The notes beneath the pieces were generated by a model, which searched no databases, was not told the DNA's origin, and saw only the letters and a program-made list of their open reading frames with translations. Below are positions 46,590 to 63,928 of a DNA stretch of 64,000 nucleotides, one piece after another. Both the position numbers and the translations under genes were made by a program. The first letter of the stretch is position 1. Each line of letters begins with the position of its first letter. Location of the stretch: NCBI GenBank assembly GCA_032158295.1, contig CM063258.1, forward strand, positions 15,227,703-15,291,702, in the 5' to 3' direction. This DNA is from Pycnopodia helianthoides. Lineage: Eukaryota; Echinodermata; Asteroidea; Forcipulatida; Asteriidae.

Positions 46590-46818
46590 CTGAGCCAACG
46601 TTTTCTGCTGTATATGTAGATGACGTCATATCAGAGGGAGGTTTGCAAGCGGCCATCTTGGACGAGGGTCACGGGAGCGAAATCTTCCGCATTTACACGG
46701 CAAAAATACAAGCAATTCTCTCCAGATTTCTCCGAGTTTTAAGAAAGATTGGAAGGCAGCTTCAGCCAAGATCGGATAAGGAAGAGTTGTGTTATTCATC
46801 TAGGGGCGTAACGTTTGT
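46590..46818 (+). promoter_or_regulatory. RAB14: RAB14 promoter and 5' UTR exon
   Basis: GC-richer island upstream of RAB14 with a perfect CRE TGACGTCA (46621-46628) and a YY1-type GGCCATCTTG (46661-46670). A consensus donor GTAAGT at 46819 ends the exon; it pairs with the acceptor TTATTTACAG/AACAGC at 48696/48697 just before the ATG. Confidence 0.65.
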
Positions 46819-47702
46819 GTAAGTATTTAAATTTTGCGTTAAAAGTGATATTTTGACACGCATTTAAGTTGCCCTGTTGTACTCTTCCGTCTGTGCGCTG
46901 TCTACGGTTAGGGCGCCGTACCAGGTCGTCACTCGGCACCGATGGTGGCGATGATTGGCGGTGACAGATTCCTCATTAACCATTTTATTATATTTCGGAA
47001 GAGGACCCTGTAAGTCACAATCTGATTTCAAATAACTGGTCTTAATCTCTTTGAAGTACATGTCAGATATGTAGATAAATTCATTGGTCACTACCATAAC
47101 CATCATACTGAGTGACTGACTGTTTGGCACTTTACTGACTACTGACCTGTCACTGTGTCACTGCGTCAGTGTCAGTGTCAGTGTCACCATGGAAGAATAA
47201 GAAGGAAACACCATGGAGGAGAAAGGAAACACTCACTGTCTTTACTCTCCTCTCAGCAGGTTCAAGATTGTCACTGTCTGTCATTCGTCACTGTGTGTCA
47301 CTGTCATGACGTGTTTTTTTTATATATGGTATTTCCTGTTTTTGTTCAGACCTTCTTTTTTTTATTAATGAAGAAATCAACTTAATAGTAATACATTACA
47401 TTATAAGGGTAATTATTTTTTTATTGTTTTCCCCTGTTGGGCATTGTTGTGGGGAATACCGTTGTGGGGCCAGTCCGAATTACTTGATCCAACAGCACTG
47501 TTTGGACATTATGTGACCAATGTTACAAAAGCGTTGTTGGGTCCATTGACTCGGACTAGGTCTTGGATCTGGATCTGGTAGTGGATATCTTGATCTTGAT
47601 ATCTTAAAATCTCTGGCCACACGGCAGTTAAAGATTGTATGGCTTCTGACTGGCACCCCCGAACAAAGATATTGACAACATAGGGAGACTGTTAATTTTA
47701 AA

Positions 47703-47830
47703 GGGCTAGATAGCTCAGTTGGTAGAGTGCCGCATGTTAATCCAGAGGTTGTTGGTTCAAATCCCACTCTAGTCAATTTTTCTTTGTTCAACCCCAACTC
47801 TTTTTTATTTTATTTACCCAGTCAGTTTTC
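47703..47830 (+). repeat. tRNA-derived SINE family 1, best copy
   Basis: A box TAGCTCAGTTGGTAGAGTG (47711-47729) and B box GGTTCAAATCC (47754-47764) at tRNA spacing, with a tRNA(Asn)-like ATGTTAATC loop, then a tail with TTTACCCAGTCAG. Anticodon stem does not pair well, so not a functional tRNA gene. Confidence 0.75.
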
Positions 47831-48479
47831 CTTGTGGTTTATTGATGTATGAAAGGATTCTCACATTTTTATGCAATCAGATTTGATAAAATATTTAAAT
47901 TCAGTTTTGAATTCTCGTGGTATACTAGGCGTAGTGATGTGCAACATGCTGTTGGTCAGGAAACTTTTCAAGTTGTTGATAAAATTGTTTATGGTTGGCA
48001 GGTTTTTTAACAGTATGTTGGGTTAATTTTTTGTTGAGCCTTATGCTCAAAGTGGGTAAAAATTAAGAACTTGATAATCTGAGATGTTCTATGACAGATA
48101 AAACAAGGTGTCCAAATTTAAAACAGGGTGTCCAAAAGACACCAAGACACCACTCTGGCTAACACTATGCAGAGAAAGCATTACCTTTTCAAGGCAGTAA
48201 GTCTAAAAGCCTTGTCACTCAGGTCAATTTTGTTCAGGCAACTTGGAGGAAACCATTTGCACTGTATGGAAAAAGGAAAACTTTGGCAGCACAGGAGACA
48301 ATCTTCTAGCTGTAACTCACTATTCCCAAGACAATAATTAGAAAAACTGAAATGTGATTGAATTTTCTTCTTTGAGTTTTCCTAGAACTAGTTGCCTGTA
48401 AATTGGCCCTAAAGTAACAATGCTCCTACTTTGGCTTGGTGCCATTTTCCAGCAAGTTGACAAACCAGTTAGTTGAAAC

Positions 48480-48606
48480 CATTCAACTTCCTGGGTTGTG
48501 TAGGTGTGTTCTGTGACATGTGTTAAGCATATTGCAGGCTTGCTAAGTTTATCTGTCGTTCAAAACCACAGTAGATGTTATTGAATGGTCAGATAGTAGG
48601 AGGGTT
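48480..48606 (+). repeat. Family T single unit, RAB14 intron 1
   Basis: TTGCAGGCTTGCTAAGTTTA.. TCAAAACCACAGTAGATG.. GGTCAGATAGTAGGAGGGTT. Confidence 0.65.
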
Positions 48607-48645
48607 AATATTTTTAACCAGATTTTGAAAAATGGCCCTAGATGA

Positions 48646-53229
<4,584 letters not shown>

Positions 53230-53878
53230 CGCTTACTGGCACTCTCCTCATCTCTGCTAGAAATCTAAACTTTCTTCACCTTCTCCAAATTTGTGAGTTA
53301 CTAAGCAGGAAAAATGTCTTCCAAGCTGGAGCTACTGCTGGGCAGTGGAAGGAAACATTTCATTCAATAGAGAGGGGGGTATGGATTTAGTTGGGCAAAT
53401 GTTTTGATGTTAGGATTGGGATTTTAAAAACACAAATATCGTCAGAAATTTTCTTTCTTTGTGTATTTTAGAGAGGCTGTTTGATTTTTCTGAGGCAGAT
53501 TTTTTCTGAATTGGAGAACGGTCATTGTTGGTTGATTGTCATGTTCCCCGTATGCAAATGATATCATATAAACTGATTTTCAGAACTTGCAAGGAAGGGA
53601 CCAGACTACTGTACCAGCCAGCCTCAGTTTGGGTCATGCGAGTTGAATGGAATACCCATAAAATGAATGCACAGTGATTGGGTTGTAATGCTTTTGATTT
53701 CACATTTTAGCATTTGTATTTTGTATTTTTTTTTTACATCTTGATGAGGGATGAAATTCAAACAGTTTAAGGACTGACATCAAGGATATATGTAAAATGA
53801 CATTTTCTTCTTGAAATAGCCTTCATCTGCCACCTTCAGCAAAGCATTCAAGATCTTGCATGGTACAGTTGACCAACC
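53230..53878 (+). other. RAB14 3' UTR and flank
   Basis: AT-rich sequence directly after the stop; no clear AATAAA in the first few hundred bases, so the 3' end is not placed. Confidence 0.45.
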
Positions 53879-54072
53879 AGGGCCCAATTTCATAGAGCTG
53901 CCTGAGTAGGAAATATTGCTTAAATATCTTCTGCTGAGCAAAAATGAGCAGGATACCAGTCACAGATGCTACATGCAACATGGTATTTTTGGGTGGTAAC
54001 CTTATTCCGGTAAGCATAATTTTGTTGTGCTTAGCTACTCTTTCTACTTAAGCAGCTCTATTAAATTGTACC
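53879..54072 (+). mobile_element. GGGCCCAATTTCAT-family MITE
   Basis: GGGCCCAATTTCATAGAGCT to AGCAGCTCTATTAAATTGTA; interior GAGCAGGATACCAGTCACAG. Very similar to 39070-39263. Confidence 0.75.
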
Positions 54073-54429
54073 CAGTTCCAATTTGAAGATTATTTTTCCT
54101 GCTTAGCAACTCTAGATAATTTCGGGTCTGATTCATACTCCTGGAGTCGACCACAATGGAGCAGATCGGAGTGATGTAAGAATATGTTTGTTATAAGTGG
54201 TACTGTGTATAAAAATGTCTATTATTATGTTCAGTGATCCCTTTTATATCGTTATTATTATTATATAAATATGTATTTCATTTATTGCATTTTAAGTTGG
54301 CCTTTTTGATGAAAGTAAATTCCAGTTTGGTTTGTGAAGTGGTTGAACCCCAAGCTTCCTGTCCACAGGCCTGAGAGGGCAAGGCCATTAACCGCCATTT
54401 ATTTTCTTTTTGCGAGGGGTGTTTTTTTG

Positions 54430-54570
54430 TTAACCTTCCTACTGTTTGACCAGTCAATATCATCCACTGTGGTTTTGAGTGACAGATAACTATGCTAGCC
54501 TGCAATGTAATATCATGTGGTGAATGCATCTACACAGTACACAGTCAACCCTCCTACTGTCTGTCCATTC
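54430..54570 (-). repeat. Family T repeat
   Basis: CATCCACTGTGGTTTTGAGT.. GTGGTGAATGCATCTACACA.. CCCTCCTACTGTCTG. A further unit is at 54890-54985. Confidence 0.7.
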
Positions 54571-55059
54571 AATAGACAATGTGACCTGTGACATCACATG
54601 TTTACAAAAGAGCCACAGAGCCTGGACTTCCGGCTGGCACATTTGTACACAGCTCAATGGAAGAATACAACAAATCTTACGTTTTATGGAGATCGCACTG
54701 TCTGATTTTCCTGAAGAAAGGGGGACATCTCAAAAGCTGTACAGCTGTAGCTTTTGTAAATTTTGAATTTATGTGAAAATTATGACACAAAATATAAATT
54801 TTCCCATTAAGCCTGTGTAGCATCTTGCCCGTCAGGAATAGCATTATAATGTACGAGGTCACCACTCTGTAAACAAATGCAACATGGTCTATATCATCCA
54901 CTGTGGTTTTGAATGATAGATGAATGATGCTAGCCTGCAATGTGATGTCATGTTGTTAATGCATCTACACAGTACACAGAAAGTTCTGTGCACAGTTGTC
55001 CAGCCATACACAACTCGTCCAAGTGAGTGGTTCGATATGATTGGTCAACTCAATAGAAA

Positions 55060-55432
55060 ATATTACTATACCTCATACATATAATACGCATTTGTAGTAG
55101 AATGTCCCATGTGTAACAGTCTACTACGCCTGCAATAATTGAACTGTCGCTCGCACATTGAAGTTTTATATTACACAGTTAAGAACATCGCTTTCTACAT
55201 ACACATGAAAAGATGGTAGCACGCGTAAACTTCACGCTTTCCCCGAGTGCAATGATGCTGAACTAGAGAGAAGTATGAGGTACATGTAGAGTAAAACAAA
55301 TAGAACATGGTTTTATTTCGGGTGGACAGTCGATATTACCTCTCCCCTGGTTTTGGAAGTTGATTCGCCTCGGGAACTAGTTTGTCAACTTCCAGTACCT
55401 CGGGAGCTAATATCAACTGTCCACCCTCAAAC
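55060..55432. repeat. Composite MITE plus GGTGGAC palindrome, second copy
   Basis: TACTATACCTCATACATATA.. AGTATGAGGTACATGTAGAG, then palindrome TTTCGGGTGGACAGTCGATA.. TATCAACTGTCCACCC (~55318-55425). Confidence 0.7.
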
Positions 55433-55916
55433 CATGTAATATTTGAAGGAGGGTTTGAACAAAATATCAAAGCACGTACGAACATTTTGAAGGGACATCA
55501 AGTCAAAGAGCGGGGCAATGAATGCAATGAAATGTTAGACCAATATCCTCTTGACTTTCCTATGTGAGGGAAACTGGATATTCTTTACATAAACCAAAGG
55601 TAACACGTTTAAAGGTCATCGTGGTTTATCCAATTGTCGTAATAGTTTAAGGTGAAAATGTTGAAAGGTAATATAAAAGTGTAATAATTATATGAATAAT
55701 ATACATTTTAAGAATCTTAAAACCACAGAGTTTTACAAGCATTGTGGCGCTGTTTTGTTATGGGTTTTAATTTTTTGCTATTAAGAAAATAGACATTTAT
55801 TCAGTCGTCTTGTCACTTCCCCAATGAGTGCGGTGACAAGGTTTCTCAAATCACTAGACATGTGTTATGCGGTCTGGGTACCATACTTTTGAATTACCTC
55901 ATCAGTCATTGTGAAT

Positions 55917-56035
55917 GAGGCCGTGTTCGAATTGGCAGCCACTGATACGGCTACGGCCGTATCACCAGGTGAACATGCGTTGAAGCACCCTTAGCTACAG
56001 CCACAGCTATAGTCACTTGGCTTTAGTGTTCATTT
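55917..56035. repeat. GTGTCCGAATTGG-family fragment
   Basis: GGCCGTGTTCGAATTGGCAG.. CCACAGCTATAGTCACTTGG; right arm degraded. Confidence 0.55.
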
Positions 56036-56439
56036 CACAGGCTGGTGCAATGCTGCTGCTCTGACTGGGTGTCAATACTTATCACAGCAGGGAGTCTTTG
56101 TACCAGGGTACATCTATTTTTTGAAGTCTACTACACCAAAAATCCTCAAAATTTGTTTCCTGAATGCATGTCACAGGTAAGAGTTTTTCAGTCTGCTTTG
56201 AATAAGATTGAAATTGTGCAACTGTACGATATAAGAACAACATAAAGACTTTTTTCACTTTTTTTGTTCAAGATTCAAAGATTTATTTTGTGTGTTATGA
56301 AGTCTATGGTCTTTCTTCTGCATCAGTTTAAAATAAAAAAAGGGGTGCAGACAGAATGCTCAGTATGTAAATGTACCATATCCAATAATCACACTAGATA
56401 TATTTTAACAAAATCTTTTTGTTGTTGTCAAGAACAGGT

Positions 56440-56600
56440 CTGATGCTTCGTTTTTGAAAGGGCTAGGGCACCAAGGCATTTTCTCCTTGGTAAAGGGCAC
56501 CTCTATGAGGAAATTGTAAATTTCTATTGGAACATTTCAAGGGGTATTGAGGCAATGACCAAGGCAATGGAAGCAATTGCCTCCTTGAAGTATCAGGCCT
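56440..56600. repeat. AGGCCTGGAATT-family copy
   Basis: GGTCTGATGCTTCGTTTTTG.. GGGCACCTCTATGAGG.. AGTATCAGGCCTGCAAG; diverged. Confidence 0.45.
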
Positions 56601-59490
56601 GCAAGAAAATTGTGAGATCTTTTAACAATTTATCTGTGTTATGTTTCTGATAGTTACTAAGTAACAAGATTTTATCTAAGATAATTACCCAACCAAACAA
56701 TGCAGGCATGTAACTTTTTAGCTGATCAGCAGATTTTCTCTTATCAGGGTTCTGAGCTGTGCCATTGAAAATTCAAAAACACAGTGCAGTCTTTCCGCAC
56801 TCAGCACTTTCCTCCTATTTTGTTGTTGACAAACTGCAGTTGCATGTCTGACTATGAGGCACTTGTGAAAGTCATTCAAATTGCACTCACTGATTACGTT
56901 TAAAATGTAACTTTTAAATATGTGGTTGTAATAGAATGTAAACTCACAGTTCATCTAAATTATGTGGGTAGTTCTCTTGACAATGTTTCGTGCAAAACTG
57001 CGAAGAGATATTCCTGGAAAATTTTTCCAAAAACTCTTTCCAAAAAGTTCAAATGGGTTAAAGATCCACTTAACATGGTGTAAACAATAACTAAAATCTT
57101 ACAAATAAAAACTCGGCAACCAGCTGATTTGGTGAAAAACTTAACTGATGTACATTTTTTCGATAACATTATATAAGTCTTCCCGACTTGCTGAGAGAAA
57201 AAGATGCTGAATTTGGGGTTATTTTTCTCTTTTGGGGAAAATTATAACTTAATATGTTTTCAGTATTACATACAGCTCATTTTGGTAGGGGAGATGTGAT
57301 GTTCGTAATAAAAAAAATACACAATTTTCTTGACATGATGCATCATAGTACACAGGACAAACTCAATTTTGTAGAGTAGACAATATTACTTTTCTCTGTT
57401 ACTTAATTACATTTATTGAAAAATGTATAAATAACAAAACATTCCTATATTGGATCCAATATTCATAAATGCCAGTGCAAAAAAAAATATATGTACAAAT
57501 ATAATGAGCTTTCAGTTAATTGAAAGCGTACAATGAGGTAGTTGTAGAATGCGATAGTTTCCCAGATCCCTATGTTGGGACTTGTACATATACATTTGGA
57601 TGTAATGTTGTGATAGGTTTGCATTTTGCAGCCCTTAAAACCCTAACCCCCAGTGTCTTTGGCTAGAGACCCGTCTGAAACCTCCAAAATACTCTATTGT
57701 TCCATTTCACGATGCACAGCGCACTTACACAGGCCTATCCTGTCCGCCATTTTGGAAGTTCAAATGTACACAAAAGAGGTGACCCCGAAAAATGGCGGAA
57801 AATGGTAGACGTACATTGTACGTTCCCTGCCTCATTACCATGGTGTGGCCATTTTGTTTTTCTGGTTTCCATCTCCAGGTAAGCCTAACTGAAGCTGGAA
57901 CGAAAAGTAGTTGGGTCCCTTTAAATGGTATGAGAAGACCTGTCATTTACACTGTGTGAGCAGGGAACCCAACAAAGATGGCCACACAATGATAAACAGT
58001 ATGTTGTTACTCAACACCCAAATGTTTGGGCTCTGATTGGATTGCTATGCCTGGCCCAGTGATAAGCATTTGTTGTTTGGCCAAGCAGTGCTTAAAGTCA
58101 GAGGAACTGTTGGGGTTAATCGAAAAACCTTTGTCATGCCTTAGCCATAGTGTTTTGATTAGCAAAAATAAATGTGGGACCAGTCAAAATTATTATACAT
58201 TAAATGGCCTTTTGCTTGGTAACCTGTATTTGCTAGTCATATTTCTCTTTACTAATAAATAGCAAATAATTTTGCCCGAAAACACAATTGCAGAGCTGTT
58301 TAGCTTACACATTTGTACTGTCTGCTTTGGCAAAAATGGAATACCAGCTAAAATCCCATGAGATGTATACTACATGGGATGGTTCCCCACAAATCTTTGC
58401 TTAGAAAAGTAAAAGTGCTTAGCATTTTGATATCGAGGATAAATAAATGAATGGATTTGGGTTTTGGTCTTGAACCCCCTCCACAAGTTTAAAAAAAATT
58501 GTCACATCATCTTAAAACCCATGTATATGTCTTGAATATAAACATTTAGATGTAAAAACCTCCAATTTGCAAACATGTAAGTGTACAAATTTTTGTAAAG
58601 TGGACATGCCTCCGTAATTAGTCTAGATTCTAAAAACATTGATGTTGAGAGAATTAAGTAACGATGGTTTTACAGAGGTTTTGTTCGGTAACCTTTGATG
58701 GCACAAAAAAGGGGTGTTTTTTTTGGGGGGGGGGGTGGGTTGGAGAATTATTTTAGAATTAGATGCGGTAGTGGCCTTTTGAATCTGTACCACTGCCTAA
58801 TGTAATTATGATGAGACGGTTGTAATTTTAGTGGGAGATTTCAAGAACTGTTGTCCGGATGTTATTTATGTTTTCTCTGCTTTACATTCATTCTTTTATG
58901 AAAGATACGTGTATTAGTGACGCCTACCAACCAGTACATCACTCAAAGATAATGTAAAGAGGGGTTTCCAAGGTCAGAGTCATTTTTGTGATGAGCTCAT
59001 TTTTTTCAATAGAGTCATAAGTGGGAGAAACTATCAAGTCTTTTAAATTATATGTAACGTGTCATTTTATTTGATACTCTTTCAGAGCAAAATATGAAAC
59101 ATGACTTCGTTGGATATTAACAATAAATGAGTCTGTACATTCCAAAGAGGGATTTTTGCGCCAGTCAAAAGGTCAATTTCAATGCCTTGTTGGTTGAATA
59201 TCATCAAAATTCAGGAATGTACAGACCTAGTGTGACATCGTTTGATTTTTAAATTTTTATTTAAATCCTCTTATATCTGGACTCTATCTATTGGAAAGTG
59301 AGTGCATCACAAAGCTGAATTTGACCTGAGGGAGAGTGCTCTTCAAAAAAAGTTGTTTTTATCTGATAATCTTAAGCATTACCTGTGGACATGATATTGT
59401 ACAATGTACATTGTGAACTCTCAGATAAGTTAATAAATGCTATTAATGAAGGATGTACAAGATGCTGATTGATGCAAATTTGTATCTTGC
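56601..59490. other. Intergenic; possible exon-like island at 57640-57881
   Basis: Mostly AT-rich. At 57740-57800 there are CGCCATTTTGG and AAAATGGCGG (YY1-like) and at 57881 a strong donor ATCTCCAG/GTAAGC on the plus strand. No coding homology seen. Confidence 0.35.
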
Positions 59491-60806
59491 TGAAAGGTAG
59501 GGTCATAGGTTGGTTAGTACTCCAACAATTAATGACCATAACAACTTACTTGGTAAGAAGGGCTGCAGCTGTTGATGGTGTAAACTATTTGAGAAAGGAT
59601 TCCCTTTGAAATAATATGGTTCGGAATGTTTTTACCCCAAAACATTTGAATCTGAGAATTGATTTATGCATGAATCGTTTCTTAGATTTCTGAGGGTTGG
59701 TGTCCGTTCGGGAATGTTGTGTCCAGAGATGTGGTTGGTAACCGTGGTCACCTCGCTTAACGTGGATGGAAGCAACATTCATGTGAAAATACCCTGATAG
59801 TTTGTCTAGGTTGGCTGATTACCATCATAGAAACTGCCTAGCAACAGTGCTCATGGGGATGGAAAATTGCATCTCCACACCTCAACCAGAGAACCAGCAC
59901 AGTCTGCCACACATAAAATACCTAATGCAGCATTCCTTGTCATTTAATTTGTAATACTTAAAAAATACAAAAAAATAGCCGTGTACATGTACTTGGCTTG
60001 TCCCCTTTATTGCATCTGATGAAGTAGTTGTTGCTACGAAAGCTTGTGTAGTTTTTGTATGTAATTATTTAGTCTTTAAGTGCTACCACTACCTTCCTTA
60101 ATAAAATTTGTGTAATTTATGATATATATTGCCTTGTTCAGCAAGCACTGCGATCCTTTAAAAATGGCTAATTCTTTTTGTTATGTTTTATTATCACAAT
60201 TTGGGAGGCTAATTATCCTTACACATGCGGCTGAGAAGCTGAATTGCAAAGACGCAGCTACGTGTTCATGCTGCAGGCCGAATATAGCTTTCGTGGCATG
60301 GGAGTCTCATATTCTATAATCAATATCAATGTAATTATACCTAATTGCAACAACACGGTGTTCGGAAACCAAAACAAAAGACAGTCAACACTTGTGGTAT
60401 TTTGGTATTTTGTTTATTCTGAATTCATGCTCGAAGTGAAGTGTGTTTGCACAAGCTAAAAACCGTTGTGAAATTATTTGTGCATACAAAAAGTAAGTGG
60501 GATTCAAATGCAAAAGTATGATGCAAAAAGACCAAAGATATTCTTTTACACATGCAGAATGCATAATAAATGCACTGACAGAATAAAAACAAACACAAAA
60601 TTCATCTCAAAATGAAGACACTATGTAAAAGGAAGGAGTTAACTTAACAAAACCACTGCATTTGTTCTTGGTCCATTTCGCCTTATCCAGTCTTTGAAAC
60701 TGTGTGATAAACTTAAACTTGACTTACAACCCTGTAGCACTAATGGTAACATAAATTTGGATAAAATATTCTTAAGTTTTGGGGCAATTGAGTATTCAGT
60801 CGTTAA

Positions 60807-61158
60807 AGGTAATATACAGGATTGGTAGAGCTGACAAAATAGTCACAGACTATTTGTTTTCTGTGATCAACCATACACAAGACAAACAAACCTGTGAAAA
60901 TTTGGGCTAATATGTTGTGTGAGTCAGGAGAAAATAGTGAAAAATCATGCATGTTTTTCAGCTTGTAAACACAACCGAAATCAGCTGTTGCTTTTTTAGG
61001 TTTTCAGATAGTTTTCTTGATTATTACTTTATTTCAGAGGGAAATATTTGCACAGAAAAAAAGTGGTTCTATAATCATTATAGATGTTTCATAATCAGTA
61101 AGCTTTCATACTAAATTTAAACAAAATTTGTTGTCCTTACCAATCCTGTATAATACCT
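60807..61158. mobile_element. TTAA MITE (piggyBac-like)
   Basis: 352 bp between exact TTAA copies at 60803-60806 and 61159-61162; ends AGGTAATATACAGGATTGGT / ACCAATCCTGTATAATACCT. Confidence 0.85.
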
Positions 61159-61920
61159 TTAACATTAGTCTTTGGAACATAACTGCCCACAACTTACAGC
61201 ATTCACAAAATTTCAATACATATTTACACGGTTAAAATTATTTGAAATTAGCGAAATATATACAAAAGTTTCAAATTTACACATTTTGTTGAATGCAAAA
61301 ATATCATCCTGTTGGTATTTTGCCTCCCAAAATCCCTTCAGTTTTGCAGTTAGTATATTTTTGACTGCACAATTGGTAAGCACACTTTGGTTGATTTCGA
61401 AAAATTCTATAAAAACTACTCTTATTTTATGGTTTTTATGTTTTGATTCCTCAAAATGTACTTGCCTTTCTTCCAAAAATGAGAAATTTATACTTGAACT
61501 AATTATGGACGGAATAGATCAAACTTTTACGTATTTGGCAAAAACACAATGTTAAAAAACATTGTTTATTAGGTGGAAACATTCCTACATGTTTCCACTG
61601 TGCATATTATTCAAAAAGAAAATCATGTGAATTAAGTACATTTGGTAAAAAAATGTTCTTGCATAATTAGGATGATTCATATTCAAATCTTGCATAAAAG
61701 TTTACAAAGAACTTGTTTTTCTATCCTTGTGATATATGAACTTGACTCTAAAATATAACACTACAAGATGAAATATTAAGGGGGCATATTTTGCTAATTT
61801 GAAAGAACTCAAAGAAACATCTGACCCCTTTATGAATTAACTGTTATTAGACTGTAGTTTCGAATTAGTTCTCAACAGTACAATGTCCAGTTTCCAGTTA
61901 ATTGAACCATGTTTGTTTAA

Positions 61921-62270
61921 AGGCAGGGTGTACTTTTGGTAAGTGTTCCACAAGTTAATGACGATAACAACTTACTTGGTAAAGAGCAAAGGAGAGATGT
62001 TGGTATTATAAGACATTGTGAAAAAACGACCCCCTTTGAAGTAATGTAGTTTTAGAGAAAGGTAATTTTTCAACCCAAAATTAGAATCTGAGAAAGGCTT
62101 CAGTTTCTCAGGCATCTGAAAGCACACAATTCTGTGCAGCAAGGGTGTTTTTCTTTTATTATTTTCTTTCAACTTCTCGACCAAATTTGAGCCAAATTTT
62201 CACACGTTTGTTATTTTATGCATATGGGGATAACTGGTTCTTGGACAATTACCAAAAGTATACCCTGCCT
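61921..62270. mobile_element. TTAA MITE, second family
   Basis: 350 bp after TTAA 61917-61920; ends AGGCAGGGTGTACTTTTGGT / ACCAAAAGTATACCCTGCCT followed by GTAA (one change from TTAA). A degraded relative is at ~59490-59840 (shared TAATGACCATAACAACTTACTTGG-type block). Confidence 0.8.
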
Positions 62271-62711
62271 GTAACGGGCATAAGCCCTTGAATATGATCG
62301 TATATGTATTTATTAATACTGCAGTCGTGACTCAAAACAAACAATTAGTAGCATGAAACTTGCATGATAAACTATAATGAATGTACGTTACAACTTCCTG
62401 TACTGTCTTTTTATCCAAAGGTACATAATTAAATTACTGTATCCATTAACCAAAATGAACCATATCAAATGAAATTTACCCTCTTTTTCCTCTATGCAAA
62501 CATGTATGATGAATGTCTATGAAGAAGACATTCTCATGTTAGCTTATCGAGGTCAATAAAAAAAAAATGTACCCTTTGCTGTGAAAAAAAAACTAGAAAA
62601 TTTCCCAAACTTTTACATTTTTATGTCTGTATATGTAATGTTCATTGCAATTTGTTCACGCTTTTTTGTTGGTTTTAAGAGGTCAAATGTCAATAGATGA
62701 TTTGATTCATT

Positions 62712-62894
62712 TTAAACACTTCCCATCACCCAGCGATGATTGGCAAGACGTCGTCTCATTCTAACTATAGATGAATCTACACTAGAAGCAGCCTTCTTGT
62801 GTCGGATGTCATGCTGGAGGCGATTCTGACCCATCTGGAGCATCGCGATGTTGCGACTTGTCGTCAAGAGAGACTGATCCAAACCGGCAGCACC
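62712..62894 (-). CDS. Tektin-like protein, last coding exon (possibly TEKTL1/CCDC105)
   Basis: From acceptor TTTGACTCTAG at 62895 the minus strand reads GAAGLDQSLLTTSRNIAMLQ, MGQNRLQHDIRHKKAASSVD, SSIVRMRRRLANHRWVMGSV and stops. The pattern L..L...R..L..DI..K..A...D.......R matches the C-terminal helix of tektins (typically RL.LE.DI..K...L.ID..C...R), filament proteins inside axonemal doublet microtubules. The absence of the usual I-D-x-x-C and the divergent basic tail point to a tektin-like protein rather than TEKT1-5. No upstream exon is visible to the right edge, so the rest of the gene lies outside. Identification rests on a short helix and is tentative. Confidence 0.5.
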   Translation of the reverse strand, partial: GAAGLDQSLLTTSRNIAMLQMGQNRLQHDIRHKKAASSVDSSIVRMRRRLANHRWVMGSV

Positions 62895-63555
62895 CTAGAG
62901 TCAAAGACAAAAGAGGATTGATAAATAATATGAGTCATTCTTTCACTGGAATACTGAAGGAAAAAAATAATAACAGTTACAAGGTGAGAACATACTGTTT
63001 TATTATTCATTTCAGTTTAAAACAAGTCTTTATTTCTGTTATATTTTGTTGACTGCTTGTCCTTCTTAGTATTTCATTCAAGTTGAACTCTTTGTGTTAT
63101 GTTGTAAGCCTTGTTAGTCCTTTTACTTTTTGATCAGTGACGTAACTTAACATTTTACCACAGGGGCGAGAGTCATTGCTGACCCATAATGTCTGAAACT
63201 GGGATCTAGATCTTAGCAGGTACATTGAAATGATGGCATGTCCACCTTTTGATAACCCTGGAGTTACAGATTCCGAGGAGCTTTTAGAAACAGTATCCTC
63301 AGCACTAGAGAAGTAGATCAAAGAGCATGACTTATTTTTATTTTGAGAAAAATACAAAAACAAATGTTTACAGAGACTTAGAAGTCTGAATTCAGATAAT
63401 TGTCTGTGATTTCTCATTTCTGTATAACCAATAAGGAATTCTGCAGTTATGAACTATACACTCATACGCTTTACATGGCGCTGTTAGTGCAGAATTGAGT
63501 GGTAAGCAGTGCCATAAAATTGGCCACACTTGCTGTCATAGTGTCTTGAGTATTG
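62895..63555. other. Intron of the tektin-like gene, nothing further seen
   Basis: No exon with matching phase or homology was recognised. Confidence 0.45.
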
Positions 63556-63730
63556 CAGGCCTGGAATTACACAAAGGCCATGGAGACCATGGCCTCTGTT
63601 GTTCCTGGTCTTGGCCTTGGTGCCCCTTCAAAAGTCTCCAATATACATGACCTTAAGATTTTCCAAAAGAACTCCCCTTTGCAAAATAAAAAATGGCCTT
63701 GCCCTCTCACAGATATAATTCCAGGCCTGT
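63556..63730 (+). repeat. AGGCCTGGAATT-family repeat, good copy
   Basis: GCAGGCCTGGAATTACACAA.. GGCCATGGAGACCATGGCCT.. AATGGCCTTGCCCTCTCAC.. TAATTCCAGGCCTGT; 175 bp with inverted ends. Confidence 0.7.
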
Positions 63731-63796
63731 TTTGATCTGTATCATGAAATAGCCATCTTGTGTGTTCTTTCATTCTAATCAATGTGACCAAACTGA

Positions 63797-63928
63797 GGCC
63801 GTGTCCGAATTGACGGCTTCAAAAGTGGCTATGGCTGAACCGCTGGGAAATGCTTTTCTTCAACGTTGCCATTGCACTAACACCCGTAGCCATAGCCAAT
63901 GTCGATTAAATTTGGACACGGTCTAAGG
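63797..63928. mobile_element. GTGTCCGAATTGG-family fold-back MITE
   Basis: GGCCGTGTCCGAATTGACGG to ATTAAATTTGGACACGGTCT, with inner GTGGCTATGGCT / AGCCATAGCCA-type pairing. Confidence 0.7.

Noticed and set aside
47703..47776. Functional tRNA(Asn) gene
   Set aside because: A and B boxes are good but the anticodon stem and acceptor do not pair properly, and the same tail follows other copies, so it is a SINE.
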